This document shows positions 56,533 to 64,000 of a stretch of 64,000 nt of DNA, piece by piece. The first letter of the stretch is position 1. Each line of letters opens with the position of its first letter. The notes under the pieces were generated by a model that searched no databases, was not told where the DNA came from, and saw only the letters and a program-made list of their open reading frames with translations. Origin of the DNA: Pseudooceanicola batsensis HTCC2597 (GTDB lineage: Bacteria; Pseudomonadota; Alphaproteobacteria; Rhodobacterales; Rhodobacteraceae); the NCBI RefSeq assembly GCF_000152725.1, contig NZ_AAMO01000009.1, positions 1-64,000 of the forward strand, written 5' to 3'. Position numbers and translations under genes: made by a program.

Positions 56533-57312
56533 CTAGAGTTCGATCTCGATCGGAAGGTCGAAGTCGTCGGTATCCCGCACGGACCTTGCGGCCGCTTTCA
56601 GCGTCAGGAGGTATTTCTCGGAGTTCTTCTTGAACCGGTCCGCGACGCCCCCGAGCGCCAGCGCCACAGGCTGGCCCTGGACCGTCGTGGGCAACAGCAC
56701 GGCCAGGGTCGCCCCGCCCTCCAGCGGGATATTCTCTGCCCAGGCGAAGCCGCGCTGGCGGACCTGATCGATCTTCTCCTGCACTTCCTTGACCTTCAGG
56801 CGCTCTGCCGGATGGCTGGTGGCGATGTTCGCGCGGCGCACGATGTTGTCGACCTTGTCCGCAGGCAGAGTGGACAAAAGCACCCATCCCGCGGCCGACC
56901 GGGTCAGCGGCCGCATCGTCCCCTCGTCGATGTGAAACCGCAGGGCGTGAATGGATTCCTTGGTCTTGAGGTACTGCATGTAGACGTCGTTCTTGACCGC
57001 CAGGAACACCCCTTCGCCGGTAGCCGCATGAACATCGTTCAACGCGTCCACGGCCTTGCCGGAACCGAAAAGCGCCTTCGGAACCCAGTCACCCAGGGCC
57101 GTCACCTTGGGGGTCGGAAAATACACCCGCTCGCGGCGATCGAAGTTCAGGTAGCCGAGGGTTACCAGTGTCTTGAGCAGCACCGTCGTGCTGGACTGCG
57201 GGTACCCGAGATCGCTTGCCAGCTCTGACATCGAGCGGGCTTGCTGCCCCAGCTTGAAGTACTCGAGCACCTCGAGCACCCGCGTCGCCGATTTCACCTG
57301 GGCCTTCGACAT
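56533..57312 (-). CDS. IclR-family transcriptional regulator
   Basis: A 259-residue IclR protein: N-terminal winged helix (ATRVLEVLEYFKLGQQARSM, LASDLGYPQSSTTVLLKTLV, LNFDRRERVYFPT) and the C-terminal effector domain (RPLTRSAAGWVLLSTLPADK; VQEKIDQVRQRGFAWAENIP). The recognition helix is PQSSTTVLLKTLV. It is divergent from SDR 3 with a palindrome TTCACAGCTGTGAA at 57327-57340 just upstream of its own start, a likely operator. Probable controller of this catabolic island, sensing a pathway intermediate. BVMO 2 follows in the same direction, 132 bases downstream. Confidence 0.92.
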   Translation of the reverse strand: MSKAQVKSATRVLEVLEYFKLGQQARSMSELASDLGYPQSSTTVLLKTLVTLGYLNFDRRERVYFPTPKVTALGDWVPKALFGSGKAVDALNDVHAATGEGVFLAVKNDVYMQYLKTKESIHALRFHIDEGTMRPLTRSAAGWVLLSTLPADKVDNIVRRANIATSHPAERLKVKEVQEKIDQVRQRGFAWAENIPLEGGATLAVLLPTTVQGQPVALALGGVADRFKKNSEKYLLTLKAAARSVRDTDDFDLPIEIEL

Positions 57313-57483
57313 CTTTCGCTCCGGACTTCACAGCTGTGAATGTTCACAGGATATATGCATTTTTCTCGCTGGCCATATCCCATGCATGCATTCTCGCGAC
57401 AAGCTGACGGGTCTTAGGAAGAGAACCCATTCCGGTCACGGGGTGGGACAGGAGGCGCCCGCCCGCTTCGGAGGAGGTACGAC
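57313..57483. promoter_or_regulatory. Divergent regulatory region iclR-type / SDR 3
   Basis: 171 bases. Palindrome TTCACAGCTGTGAA (57327-57340) with a repeated half TTCACAG at 57343-57349, and ATGCAT repeats (about 57355-57360 and 57381-57391) around an AT-rich patch. Likely IclR-type operator and promoters. The SDR 3 ribosome site GGAGGAGG lies at 57470-57477. Confidence 0.6.
57327..57340. promoter_or_regulatory. Candidate IclR operator
   Basis: Perfect 14-bp palindrome TTCACAGCTGTGAA, 15 bases upstream of the regulator start, with an extra half-site TTCACAG two bases away. Location fits autoregulation and control of the divergent catabolic operon. Confidence 0.6.
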
Positions 57484-58242
57484 ATGTCGAATAGATTGAA
57501 GGGGCGGGTGGCCCTCGTCACCGGCGGAGGCCGCGGCATCGGGCGCGCGATCTGTGACGCCTATGCCCGCGAAGGGGCGGCCGTCGGAATAATGGATTTG
57601 AAATCCGACGTGGCGCGGTCGGCAGCCGACGAGATCAATGGCGCAGGTGGCCGGGCGCTTGCCATCACCGGCAATGCGGGCCTGCGGTCTGACGTATTCC
57701 GCGCCGCGGACGAAACTCGGCAGGCGTTCGGCCCGGTCACGCTTCTCGTCAACAATGCCATGTGGAACCGGTACGGACCTCTCGAGGATCAGGACGAGCG
57801 CCTCGTCGACCGGATGATCGATGTGGGGTTCAAGTCGGTCATATGGGGCTACCAGGCTGTTGTGCCCCAGATGCGCGAGGCGCGTGGTGGGGCCATCGTG
57901 AATATCGCGTCGCCTTCGGCCGTTCTCGCGATGAAGAACGGTATCATGTACAGTTCCGTCAAGGCGGCCGTCGCTGCTGCGACCCGCTCCGGTGCAGCCG
58001 AGTACGGTGCCGACAACATCCGCGTGAACGCCATCGCTCCCGGTCCGACCCAGACCGAAGGAGCGAACATGGTGCTGAGCGAAGAGGCCTGGGACCGGCG
58101 GCGCGAACGGGTGCCGATCGGCCGGCTGGGCCAGCCTGAAGATTGCGCCAATGCCGCCGTTTTCCTTGCCTCGGATGAAGCGGCCTTCATCTCCGGCGAC
58201 ATGACGTTTGTCGATGGCGGGATCACCTACGCCTTTTCCTAG
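57484..58242 (+). CDS. Short-chain dehydrogenase/reductase 3
   Basis: A 252-residue SDR: TGGGRGIG, NNAM, catalytic Ser in NIASPSA, YxxxK in MYSSVK and a C-terminal GDMTFVDGGITYAFS. MDLKSD after beta-2 suggests NAD(H). GGAGGAGG ribosome site. First gene of the operon SDR 3, SMP-30 lactonase, acyl-CoA synthetase, SnoaL-like, flavin reductase, double SDR. Presumably an alcohol dehydrogenase in the same pathway. Confidence 0.92.
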   Translation: MSNRLKGRVALVTGGGRGIGRAICDAYAREGAAVGIMDLKSDVARSAADEINGAGGRALAITGNAGLRSDVFRAADETRQAFGPVTLLVNNAMWNRYGPLEDQDERLVDRMIDVGFKSVIWGYQAVVPQMREARGGAIVNIASPSAVLAMKNGIMYSSVKAAVAAATRSGAAEYGADNIRVNAIAPGPTQTEGANMVLSEEAWDRRRERVPIGRLGQPEDCANAAVFLASDEAAFISGDMTFVDGGITYAFS

Positions 58243-58350
58243 GCCGCGCGCAATTCCGCTGGGGCCAGGAGGGAGAAACGTGATCTGGACGGGTTGCGGC
58301 CGACTGTTGGAAAGTCGTCGCTCGAACGAAGTCACGAGAAGAACACCACC

Positions 58351-59238
58351 ATGACGACGCCGATAAGCAAAACCACTGTAAGCATCATTTCCCCGACACC
58401 CGACATGTTGGGGGAAAGCCCGGTCTGGGACGCCAGGCTCGGTCGGATATACTGGGTCGACAGCGTGCTGAAGATGATCCGCTACCACGACCTGACCACC
58501 GGCAAGTTCGGCGCGCTCGAAATGCCGTCCATGATCGGGTCCGTGGCGATGGCGCAGGACGGCCGCCTGGTTGCGGGGCTGGCCGACGGGATTTACCTCG
58601 TTGATCTGGAGACCGGCAGTTCCGCGCCACTCTTCCAACCGGAGGAGCCGGATGACCGGGTCCGTTTCAACGACGGGAAGGTGGATCCGCAGGGGCGGTT
58701 TCTCTGTGGCACCATGGGGCTGCGCGCCGAACCTCTGGGCGAGTTGTACAGGGTCGATGCCGATGGCAATGCCGAGGTGCTTGCCAATGGCATCCGTATC
58801 TCGAACTCGCTCTGCTTCAGTCCGGACGGCAAGACCATCTACTTCGCCGACAGCCTCGACCGGAAGGTTCGCGCCTATACCTACGACGACGACAGCGCCG
58901 CGCTCACCGAGCCGCGCATACACGTGGATACGGCCCCTTTCAGTTCGGCCCCGGATGGTGCCACGGTGGACAGCGATGGCTGTATCTGGGTCGCTCTGGT
59001 GCAGGCCGGGAAGATCGGACGGTTCACGCCGGAAGGCAAGCTCGACCTGTTGATCGAGTCGCCCTCGGACATGCCGACCTGCGTCGCCTTTGGCGGGCCA
59101 CTTCTCGACACGCTCTTCATCACCACGATCAAGGACTCCCAGTCCGGGCGCGCCCTCTCGCGTCATCCGCTGGCCGGGCACCTCTTCGCCATAGAAGGCC
59201 TGGGGTTCACCGGGCTGGAAGAGCCACGGTTTCAATGA
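58351..59238 (+). CDS. SMP-30/gluconolactonase family protein (probable lactonase)
   Basis: A 295-residue six-bladed beta-propeller of the SMP-30/regucalcin family: LGESPVWDARLGRIYWVDSV (with the metal-binding Glu), VRFNDGKVDPQGRFLCGTMG (Asn-Asp), NSLCFSPDGKTIYFADSLDR (Asn, Asp). These are the family's metal and catalytic residues. It most likely hydrolyses a lactone, a good partner for a BVMO that makes lactones. Start ATG 58351; the open frame upstream to 58294 lacks a ribosome site. 108 bases after SDR 3. Confidence 0.88.
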   Translation: MTTPISKTTVSIISPTPDMLGESPVWDARLGRIYWVDSVLKMIRYHDLTTGKFGALEMPSMIGSVAMAQDGRLVAGLADGIYLVDLETGSSAPLFQPEEPDDRVRFNDGKVDPQGRFLCGTMGLRAEPLGELYRVDADGNAEVLANGIRISNSLCFSPDGKTIYFADSLDRKVRAYTYDDDSAALTEPRIHVDTAPFSSAPDGATVDSDGCIWVALVQAGKIGRFTPEGKLDLLIESPSDMPTCVAFGGPLLDTLFITTIKDSQSGRALSRHPLAGHLFAIEGLGFTGLEEPRFQ

Positions 59239-59259
59239 TCTCAACGAAGGACCATCACC

Positions 59260-61365
59260 TTGACTGACACGTTTTCCGCCCTGGTTTCCCCGAAGAGCGT
59301 TGCGCTGGTCGGCGCGTCCGAAGACGTGGCCCGGATCGGGGGAAGGCCCCTCCGCTATCTCCGAGAGGCTGGCTTTGGCGGCTCGATCATGCCGGTCAAT
59401 CCGAAACGCGAAACGGTGCAGGGGCTGACCTGTCATCCGGACATCGCGAGCCTGCCCGAGGTGCCGGACACCGCCATTCTTGCCGTGCCCGCGCGCGCCA
59501 CGCTCGATACCGTGCATGCCTGCCTGGACAAGGGTGTGAAATCGGCGGTGATCTTTTCTGCCGGTTTCGCCGAGACAGGGGCGGACGGCCAACGTGTGCA
59601 GGAGGAAATCGCGAACGTGGCGCGTGAAGGCGGCTTGCGCCTGCTCGGGCCGAACTGCCTGGGGGTAATGAACCCGGCCAAGGGCTATTACGGGACGTTT
59701 TCGGTGGTTCTCGACAACGCGCTTCTGAACCCGGGCGTGGTCGGCATCGTCTCGCAAAGCGGCGCTTACGGCGCCCATATCGCCCACCTGGCGCGTGCTC
59801 GGAACATGGGCATCAGCCAGTGGATCACGACGGGGAACGAATGCGACGTCGATGTTTCCGAGGCGCTGGACTGGATGGTGCAGCAGCCCGAGACCCGCGT
59901 GGTCATGGCCTATGCCGAGGGCGTGCGCGACTACGAACGCTTCATCGACGCGCTGGAAAAGGCGCAATCCCTGGGCAAGGCCATCGTCTTCATGAAGACG
60001 GGTCGTTCATCGGCCGGAGCGGTCGCGGCCGCATCGCACACCGCCGCGCTGGCGGGGTCGGACAGCGTGTTCGACGCGGTCTTGCGGCAGTACGGAGCAC
60101 ACCGTGCCGCATCGACCGCCGAGCAGATCGATGTGGCCTATGCCTGCGCGACCGGCAACTATCCGACCGGCAACAAGGTGGGAATCTTCACCCTCTCCGG
60201 GGGCTTCGGAATCCAGCTCGCCGATGATGCGGAATCGGCGGGCCTGGACGTGGCGCCGATGCCGGACGATGCGCAGATCCGTCTCAAGGAAATGCTGCCC
60301 TATTCCGCGCCCCGGAACCCGGTCGACGCTACCGCCCAGGCCGTCAACGATCTCGACCTTCTCACCCGTTACGTGCGCGCGATGATGGCAGAGGGAGGAT
60401 ACGACCTGTTCGCCGGCATACTCGGCACCGCACCGACCTCGAAGACCTTCGCCGAGCCGCTCAAGAGGGCCTTTCTCGCCGCGATGGAAGGCCAGGAAGA
60501 CAAGCTCAGGGCGCTTACGATCACCGCCCCTGCCGACGTGGTGCGCACGTACGAGGACGACGGCTTTCTGGTATTCGAGGACGGAAAGTCGCTGGCCGGC
60601 GCCCTGTCCGCCTTGTGCCGGTTCGCAGAGGGGTTCGCACGGTTCAAGAGCCGCAAGGAGATCGCCCCCGCGGCGCGGCTGGACCTCGGGAAGGGACCGC
60701 TGAGCGAAGCCCGAGCCAAGGAAATTCTTTCGCGTGCCGGTCTGGATTTCCCGCCCGAGATCCTCGTGCCGGTCGGCGGTGACGTGGCCGGCGCGGCCGC
60801 GACGCTCGGGTATCCGGTCGTGTTGAAGGTCTGCTCGGCCGATATCGCCCACAAGACCGAAGTGGACGGTGTCGCGGTCAACATCCGGACGCCGGAAGAC
60901 GCGGTGCGCGCCGCGGAGAAGATCGAGAGGCGCGTGCGCGAAGAACGGCCTGACGCCCGGTTGGACGGCATCCTGGTCGCCCCCATGGTTGGCGACGGCG
61001 TGGAGATCATCGCCGGTGTGACGCATGATCCGGTTCTAGGGCCGGTCGTTCTTTTCGGGTTGGGCGGTGTCTTCGTCGAGGTGCTGAAGGATGTCACCTT
61101 CCGGGCCGCCCCGTTCGATATAGACGAGGCGCACCGCATGATCCGCGATATCCGAGGGTTCCCCATGCTCGAAGGTGTCCGCGGTGCGCCGCCCTGCGAC
61201 GTGGACGCTCTCGCCCGGATGCTGTCGGATCTGTCCCGCTTCGCCGCGGCGCATGCCGACCGGATCGAGAGCATCGACCTGAACCCGGTGAGGGTGATGC
61301 CCCAAGGCCAGGGCGTCATGCCGCTGGACGCTTTGATTATCCTGAAGGAGGAAGATTCGAGATGA
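59260..61365 (+). CDS. ADP-forming acyl-CoA synthetase
   Basis: A 701-residue NDP-forming acyl-CoA synthetase with the fused alpha-beta arrangement. N-terminal CoA-binding domain (PKSVALVGASEDVARIGGRP), a succinyl-CoA ligase-like middle (GIVSQSGAYGAHIAHLARAR; the catalytic-His region AAASHTAALAGSDSVFDAVL), and a C-terminal ATP-grasp (residues ~480-701; LGYPVVLKVCSADIAHKTEV; GILVAPMVGDGVEIIAGVTH). It activates a carboxylic acid with CoA. Starts at TTG 59260 with GAAGGA upstream. It probably feeds the ring-opened acid into beta-oxidation; the ADP-forming type can be reversible. Overlaps the next gene by 4 bases. Confidence 0.92.
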   Translation: MTDTFSALVSPKSVALVGASEDVARIGGRPLRYLREAGFGGSIMPVNPKRETVQGLTCHPDIASLPEVPDTAILAVPARATLDTVHACLDKGVKSAVIFSAGFAETGADGQRVQEEIANVAREGGLRLLGPNCLGVMNPAKGYYGTFSVVLDNALLNPGVVGIVSQSGAYGAHIAHLARARNMGISQWITTGNECDVDVSEALDWMVQQPETRVVMAYAEGVRDYERFIDALEKAQSLGKAIVFMKTGRSSAGAVAAASHTAALAGSDSVFDAVLRQYGAHRAASTAEQIDVAYACATGNYPTGNKVGIFTLSGGFGIQLADDAESAGLDVAPMPDDAQIRLKEMLPYSAPRNPVDATAQAVNDLDLLTRYVRAMMAEGGYDLFAGILGTAPTSKTFAEPLKRAFLAAMEGQEDKLRALTITAPADVVRTYEDDGFLVFEDGKSLAGALSALCRFAEGFARFKSRKEIAPAARLDLGKGPLSEARAKEILSRAGLDFPPEILVPVGGDVAGAAATLGYPVVLKVCSADIAHKTEVDGVAVNIRTPEDAVRAAEKIERRVREERPDARLDGILVAPMVGDGVEIIAGVTHDPVLGPVVLFGLGGVFVEVLKDVTFRAAPFDIDEAHRMIRDIRGFPMLEGVRGAPPCDVDALARMLSDLSRFAAAHADRIESIDLNPVRVMPQGQGVMPLDALIILKEEDSR

Positions 61366-61898
61366 CTGACGACACCCTTGCCGCTCAGGTGACGGAACTG
61401 ATGGACCGTGAAAAGATCCGGGACTGCATCTACCGCTATTGCCGCGGCATCGACCGCGCGGATGAAGAAACCCTGCGCTCGTCCTACTGGCCGGACGCCT
61501 ATGACAGCCACGGCACCTATGTCGGCGACATCGAGGGGTTCTACGACTGGGTCAAGTCGATCTGGAAGACCGGTCCACGCAATATTCATGCGGTCAGCAA
61601 CGTGCTGATCGACTTTCGTGGCCCCAACCATGCGGCGGTCGAGAGCTACTTCACCGCGCTGCAACGCGGCACCGGGCCCGACGGCGTGACGCGCCAGGTA
61701 CTGCTGGCCGGGCGCTACTGCGACCATTTCGAGAAACGTGGCGCGGAATGGCGTGTCCTCGAGCGCAAGGTCGTTTTCGACTGGGTCGAGCCCCAGACCC
61801 CGCCGGAGGGCGCGGAAGAGGAGCGGTTCGGCACCCGCCTCCCGGTCGGGGGCCCTGCACCAGACGATCCGATCTATCATATCAAGGCCGGTGGTTGA
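61362..61898 (+). CDS. SnoaL-like (NTF2-fold) protein
   Basis: A 178-residue protein with the SnoaL-like fold pattern: N-terminal helix LMDREKIRDCIYRYCRGIDR, ADEETLRSSYWPDAYDSHGT, then AVSNVLIDFRGPNHAAVESY, and a C-terminal beta sheet (WRVLERKVVFDWVE). The family includes isomerases, dehydratases, hydroxylating-dioxygenase small subunits and ketosteroid-isomerase-like proteins. An Asp-Arg-Ala-Asp run and YDSHG may frame an active site. Start overlaps the synthetase stop (ATGA). Its step in the pathway is unknown; dehydration or isomerisation is most plausible. Confidence 0.8.
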   Translation: MTDDTLAAQVTELMDREKIRDCIYRYCRGIDRADEETLRSSYWPDAYDSHGTYVGDIEGFYDWVKSIWKTGPRNIHAVSNVLIDFRGPNHAAVESYFTALQRGTGPDGVTRQVLLAGRYCDHFEKRGAEWRVLERKVVFDWVEPQTPPEGAEEERFGTRLPVGGPAPDDPIYHIKAGG

Positions 61899-61911
61899 TG
61901 TGGATCATCTC

Positions 61912-62421
61912 ATGCCCGGAGCGGAGCAGGACCAAGACGTCTTTCCCGTCGACGCGTACAAGTTCGCGATGCGCAAGGTGCCTTCACCCGTGGCCGTCAT
62001 TACCACCTGCGTCGACGGTGTGCGTTACGGCCTGACGGCGACCGCCGTATGCTCGGCCACCACGCAACCGCCCACGATCCTCGTCTGCGTCAACCAGGCA
62101 GCGGCGACCTGCTCGATCATTCGGGATGCCGGTATCTTCGCGGTGAATTTCCTTTCGGACATCCAGTCCGACATCGCACGGCTGTTCTCGACGCCGCGGC
62201 TGAGCGCCGAGAAGCGGTTTTCGAAGGGCCACTGGGGCCAGGCGAAGACCGGATCCCCCGTTCTGCGCGACACGGCTTCGAGCTTTGACTGTACCCTGGT
62301 CGAGGCCATTCCCCAGGGCCGCCACATGCTGTTCCTCGGCAGCGTCGTCGACGCCACGAGCAGCGCCGAAAGCGGCCTCTTGTACCGCGACGGATCCTTT
62401 CGTCGCCTCGCCACGGAGTAA
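61912..62421 (+). CDS. Flavin reductase-domain protein (HpaC type)
   Basis: A 169-residue flavin reductase: AYKFAMRKVPSPVAVITTCV, YGLTATAVCSATTQPPTILV, then FAVNFLSDIQSDIARLFS and the C-terminal FLGSVVDATSSAESGLLYRD, GSFRRL. It supplies reduced FMN or FAD to a two-component monooxygenase; no large-component gene of that kind is seen in the window, and the BVMOs are self-sufficient. It may therefore serve a partner encoded downstream. Start at ATG 61912; GTG 61900 and 61891 are upstream options that overlap the SnoaL-like gene. Confidence 0.85.
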   Translation: MPGAEQDQDVFPVDAYKFAMRKVPSPVAVITTCVDGVRYGLTATAVCSATTQPPTILVCVNQAAATCSIIRDAGIFAVNFLSDIQSDIARLFSTPRLSAEKRFSKGHWGQAKTGSPVLRDTASSFDCTLVEAIPQGRHMLFLGSVVDATSSAESGLLYRDGSFRRLATE

Positions 62422-62424
62422 CAG

Positions 62425-64000
62425 ATGGCCGAAGAAACCACCCCCCGGGTCGTGATCGTCACAGGCGCAGCGGGCGGCATCGGCCGTGCACTTCTGGCCG
62501 AATTCTCAGCTCGCGGCGATCGCTTGATTGCCGTGGACGTGCCGGGGAGCGACCTTGCTGACGCGCTTGCTTCGCTTGGTGCGCGACATCACGCGCTGGA
62601 ATGCGACCAGTCCGACGAGGCGCAGATCCTCGCCCTGTACAGGGAAATCGACGCTCTTACCGACCGTGTCGATGTGCTCGTGAACAACGCGGCCATCGGA
62701 CCGACGATGGCAGCGACGACGGCGACACCCCTCTCGGAGTTTCGCCATTCGATCCGGACCAATACCGTCGGACCCTTCGTCATGGCCCGCGAAGCCGCGC
62801 GCAGAATGCATGAAGGGGGCGTCGTCGTGAATACGGCCTCCCTTGCCGGCGTGCTGGGGAATCCTTGCCGGAATGCCTATGCGGCGTCGAAAGCCGCGCT
62901 CATTTCGCTCACGAAGTCGCTGGCCTGCGAATGGGCGGGCAGGGGGATCCGTGTGGTCGCAACCGCGCCGGGCTACGTGCGCACTCCGATGGTGGCGGCG
63001 CTGGAACAAGAGGGAAAGGCAGACATGGCGGCGGTGCGACGGCGCATCCCGATGGGCCGGCTTGGACGCCCCGACGAGATCGCGGCGGTCGCGGGCTTCC
63101 TCGCTTCCGGCGATGCGCGTTACATCACCGGCTCGGTGGTGGCCGCAGATGGGGGCTGGATGTCCTTCAACCAGCCCGGTCATGCCTTCCCCCACGTCGA
63201 GGGCACCCCGGAGGAAGAGCTCGGGCCAGGCTGTTTCAGTGATGCTCCGCGCGTTGTCGTCGTGACCGGGGCCGCCAACGGCCTCGGCAGGGCCATCGCC
63301 GCACGTTTCGTGGCGGGTGGCGATCACGTGGTGTATGCGGACAAGGACGCAAGCGGGATCGCAAAGTTGACCAGCGAGCTCGGCGGCGACCACACTGCGC
63401 TCGAGCTGGACGTGACCTCGGAAGCTTCGGTCGCGGCCGCCTTCGCGGCGATTGCGGAACGGTATGGTCACATCGACATACTGGTCAACAACGCGGCTAT
63501 CGCCGATGTCTTTCAGCCGGCGACGGAGCAGGACACCGCGGATCTCGAGCGGGTTCTGGACGTAAATCTGACGGGCGCCTTCGACTGTACCAAGGCGGCC
63601 GTCGGTTTGATGAAGGGCAGGCGGGGACGGATCATCAACCTCGGCTCCATCAACACCTTCCTTCCCTTCGCTCCACGCCACGCCTACGGCGCATCCAAGG
63701 CCAGTATCGATATCCTAACGCGATGCATGGCGGCGGAACTGGGGCCGCAGGGCATCCAGACCGCCACCATTGCGCCGGGCTACTGCCGGACGCCCGGCGT
63801 CGCGGCGCTCGAGCGTGAAGGGCGGATAGGAACCGACGCCATCCGGCGACGCATCCCGATGGGCGACATGGGTCGACCGGAAGACATCGCGGGGGCGGCC
63901 TGGTTCCTCGGCTCGCCGGGAGCGTCCTACATCAACGGCTCAATCCTCTACGTCGATGGCGGATGGACCTCGTTCGGCAATGCCGGCGACGCCAGCGAGC
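62425..64000 (+). CDS. Tandem double short-chain dehydrogenase (two fused SDR domains), 3' end outside window
   Basis: The frame stays open for 525 codons to the window edge. Domain 1 (residues ~8-250) has TGAAGGIG, NNAA, Ser in NTASLAG, YxxxK in YAASK and ADGGW. A linker of ~25 residues (rich in Pro/Glu/Gly) joins domain 2 (~275-525) with TGAANGLG, NNAA, Ser in LGSINTF, YxxxK in YGASK and VDGGW. Both domains keep complete catalytic sets, and the ends of each share GRxxRPxDI-like patterns, suggesting internal duplication. The fusion could carry out two oxidation steps. ATG 62425 follows the flavin reductase by 3 bases. The stop codon is not visible. Confidence 0.9.
   Translation, partial: MAEETTPRVVIVTGAAGGIGRALLAEFSARGDRLIAVDVPGSDLADALASLGARHHALECDQSDEAQILALYREIDALTDRVDVLVNNAAIGPTMAATTATPLSEFRHSIRTNTVGPFVMAREAARRMHEGGVVVNTASLAGVLGNPCRNAYAASKAALISLTKSLACEWAGRGIRVVATAPGYVRTPMVAALEQEGKADMAAVRRRIPMGRLGRPDEIAAVAGFLASGDARYITGSVVAADGGWMSFNQPGHAFPHVEGTPEEELGPGCFSDAPRVVVVTGAANGLGRAIAARFVAGGDHVVYADKDASGIAKLTSELGGDHTALELDVTSEASVAAAFAAIAERYGHIDILVNNAAIADVFQPATEQDTADLERVLDVNLTGAFDCTKAAVGLMKGRRGRIINLGSINTFLPFAPRHAYGASKASIDILTRCMAAELGPQGIQTATIAPGYCRTPGVAALEREGRIGTDAIRRRIPMGDMGRPEDIAGAAWFLGSPGASYINGSILYVDGGWTSFGNAGDASE

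Noticed and set aside
57436-59967. 843-codon minus-strand frame opposite SDR 3, SMP-30 and the CoA synthetase
   Set aside because: Antisense shadow of three motif-bearing genes.
1-64000. CRISPR arrays, tRNA or rRNA genes, insertion sequences
   Set aside because: No regular spaced repeats, cloverleaf-like sequences, rRNA signatures or transposase frames were recognised on either strand.

Overview
This window is high-GC alphaproteobacterial DNA, most like the Rhodobacterales (Roseobacter group). The evidence is the flagellar gene order, FlbT/FlaF flagellin control, MucR proteins, an FtcR-type regulator, a separate SltF-type lytic transglycosylase and a RepABC replication module. All calls come from reading the sequence and recognising motifs; no database search was run.

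Positions 1-46,323 hold most of a flagellar gene set. In order: fliF (3' end), fliH, fliN, fliP, fliG; then on the minus strand a DUF1217 protein, flbT, flaF, four tandem flagellins, a flgN-like gene, flgJ and flgI; ftcR (+); flgL, flgK, flgE and a TPR protein (-); flgF, flgG, flgA, flgH and a FliL-like gene (+); flgD, fliK, a sigma factor, an unknown gene, motB, two mucR paralogues, two glycosylation-type enzymes and an unknown membrane protein (-); motA with two small genes (+); fliI (-); and flgB, flgC, fliE, fliQ, sltF, flhA, fliR, flhB (+). fliM and fliO are not seen, and fliJ is only a candidate.

A complete RepABC module (34,775-38,661) sits inside this cluster, between the motA operon and fliI. 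It has five copies of a perfect 16-bp parS-type palindrome, a counter-transcribed RNA with promoter and terminator between repB and repC, and candidate RepA operators. The molecule is therefore probably a plasmid or chromid that carries motility.

Positions 46,434-64,000 hold a catabolic island: two Baeyer-Villiger monooxygenases, an alpha/beta hydrolase, an SMP-30-type lactonase, three single SDR dehydrogenases plus a tandem double-SDR fusion, an ADP-forming acyl-CoA synthetase, a SnoaL-like protein, a flavin reductase, an IclR regulator, and a Liv-type ABC importer without a binding protein. Together they suggest uptake of a hydroxylated or ketonic carbon source, oxidation to ketone, ester or lactone, hydrolysis and CoA activation. 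The substrate cannot be read from sequence.

The most unusual signal is a two-hairpin RNA element in the 5' leader of each of the four flagellin genes. One hairpin is invariant. The other changes sequence but keeps its pairing, including a G-U pair that works only in the sense RNA. It is a strong candidate target for FlbT, which is encoded next door.
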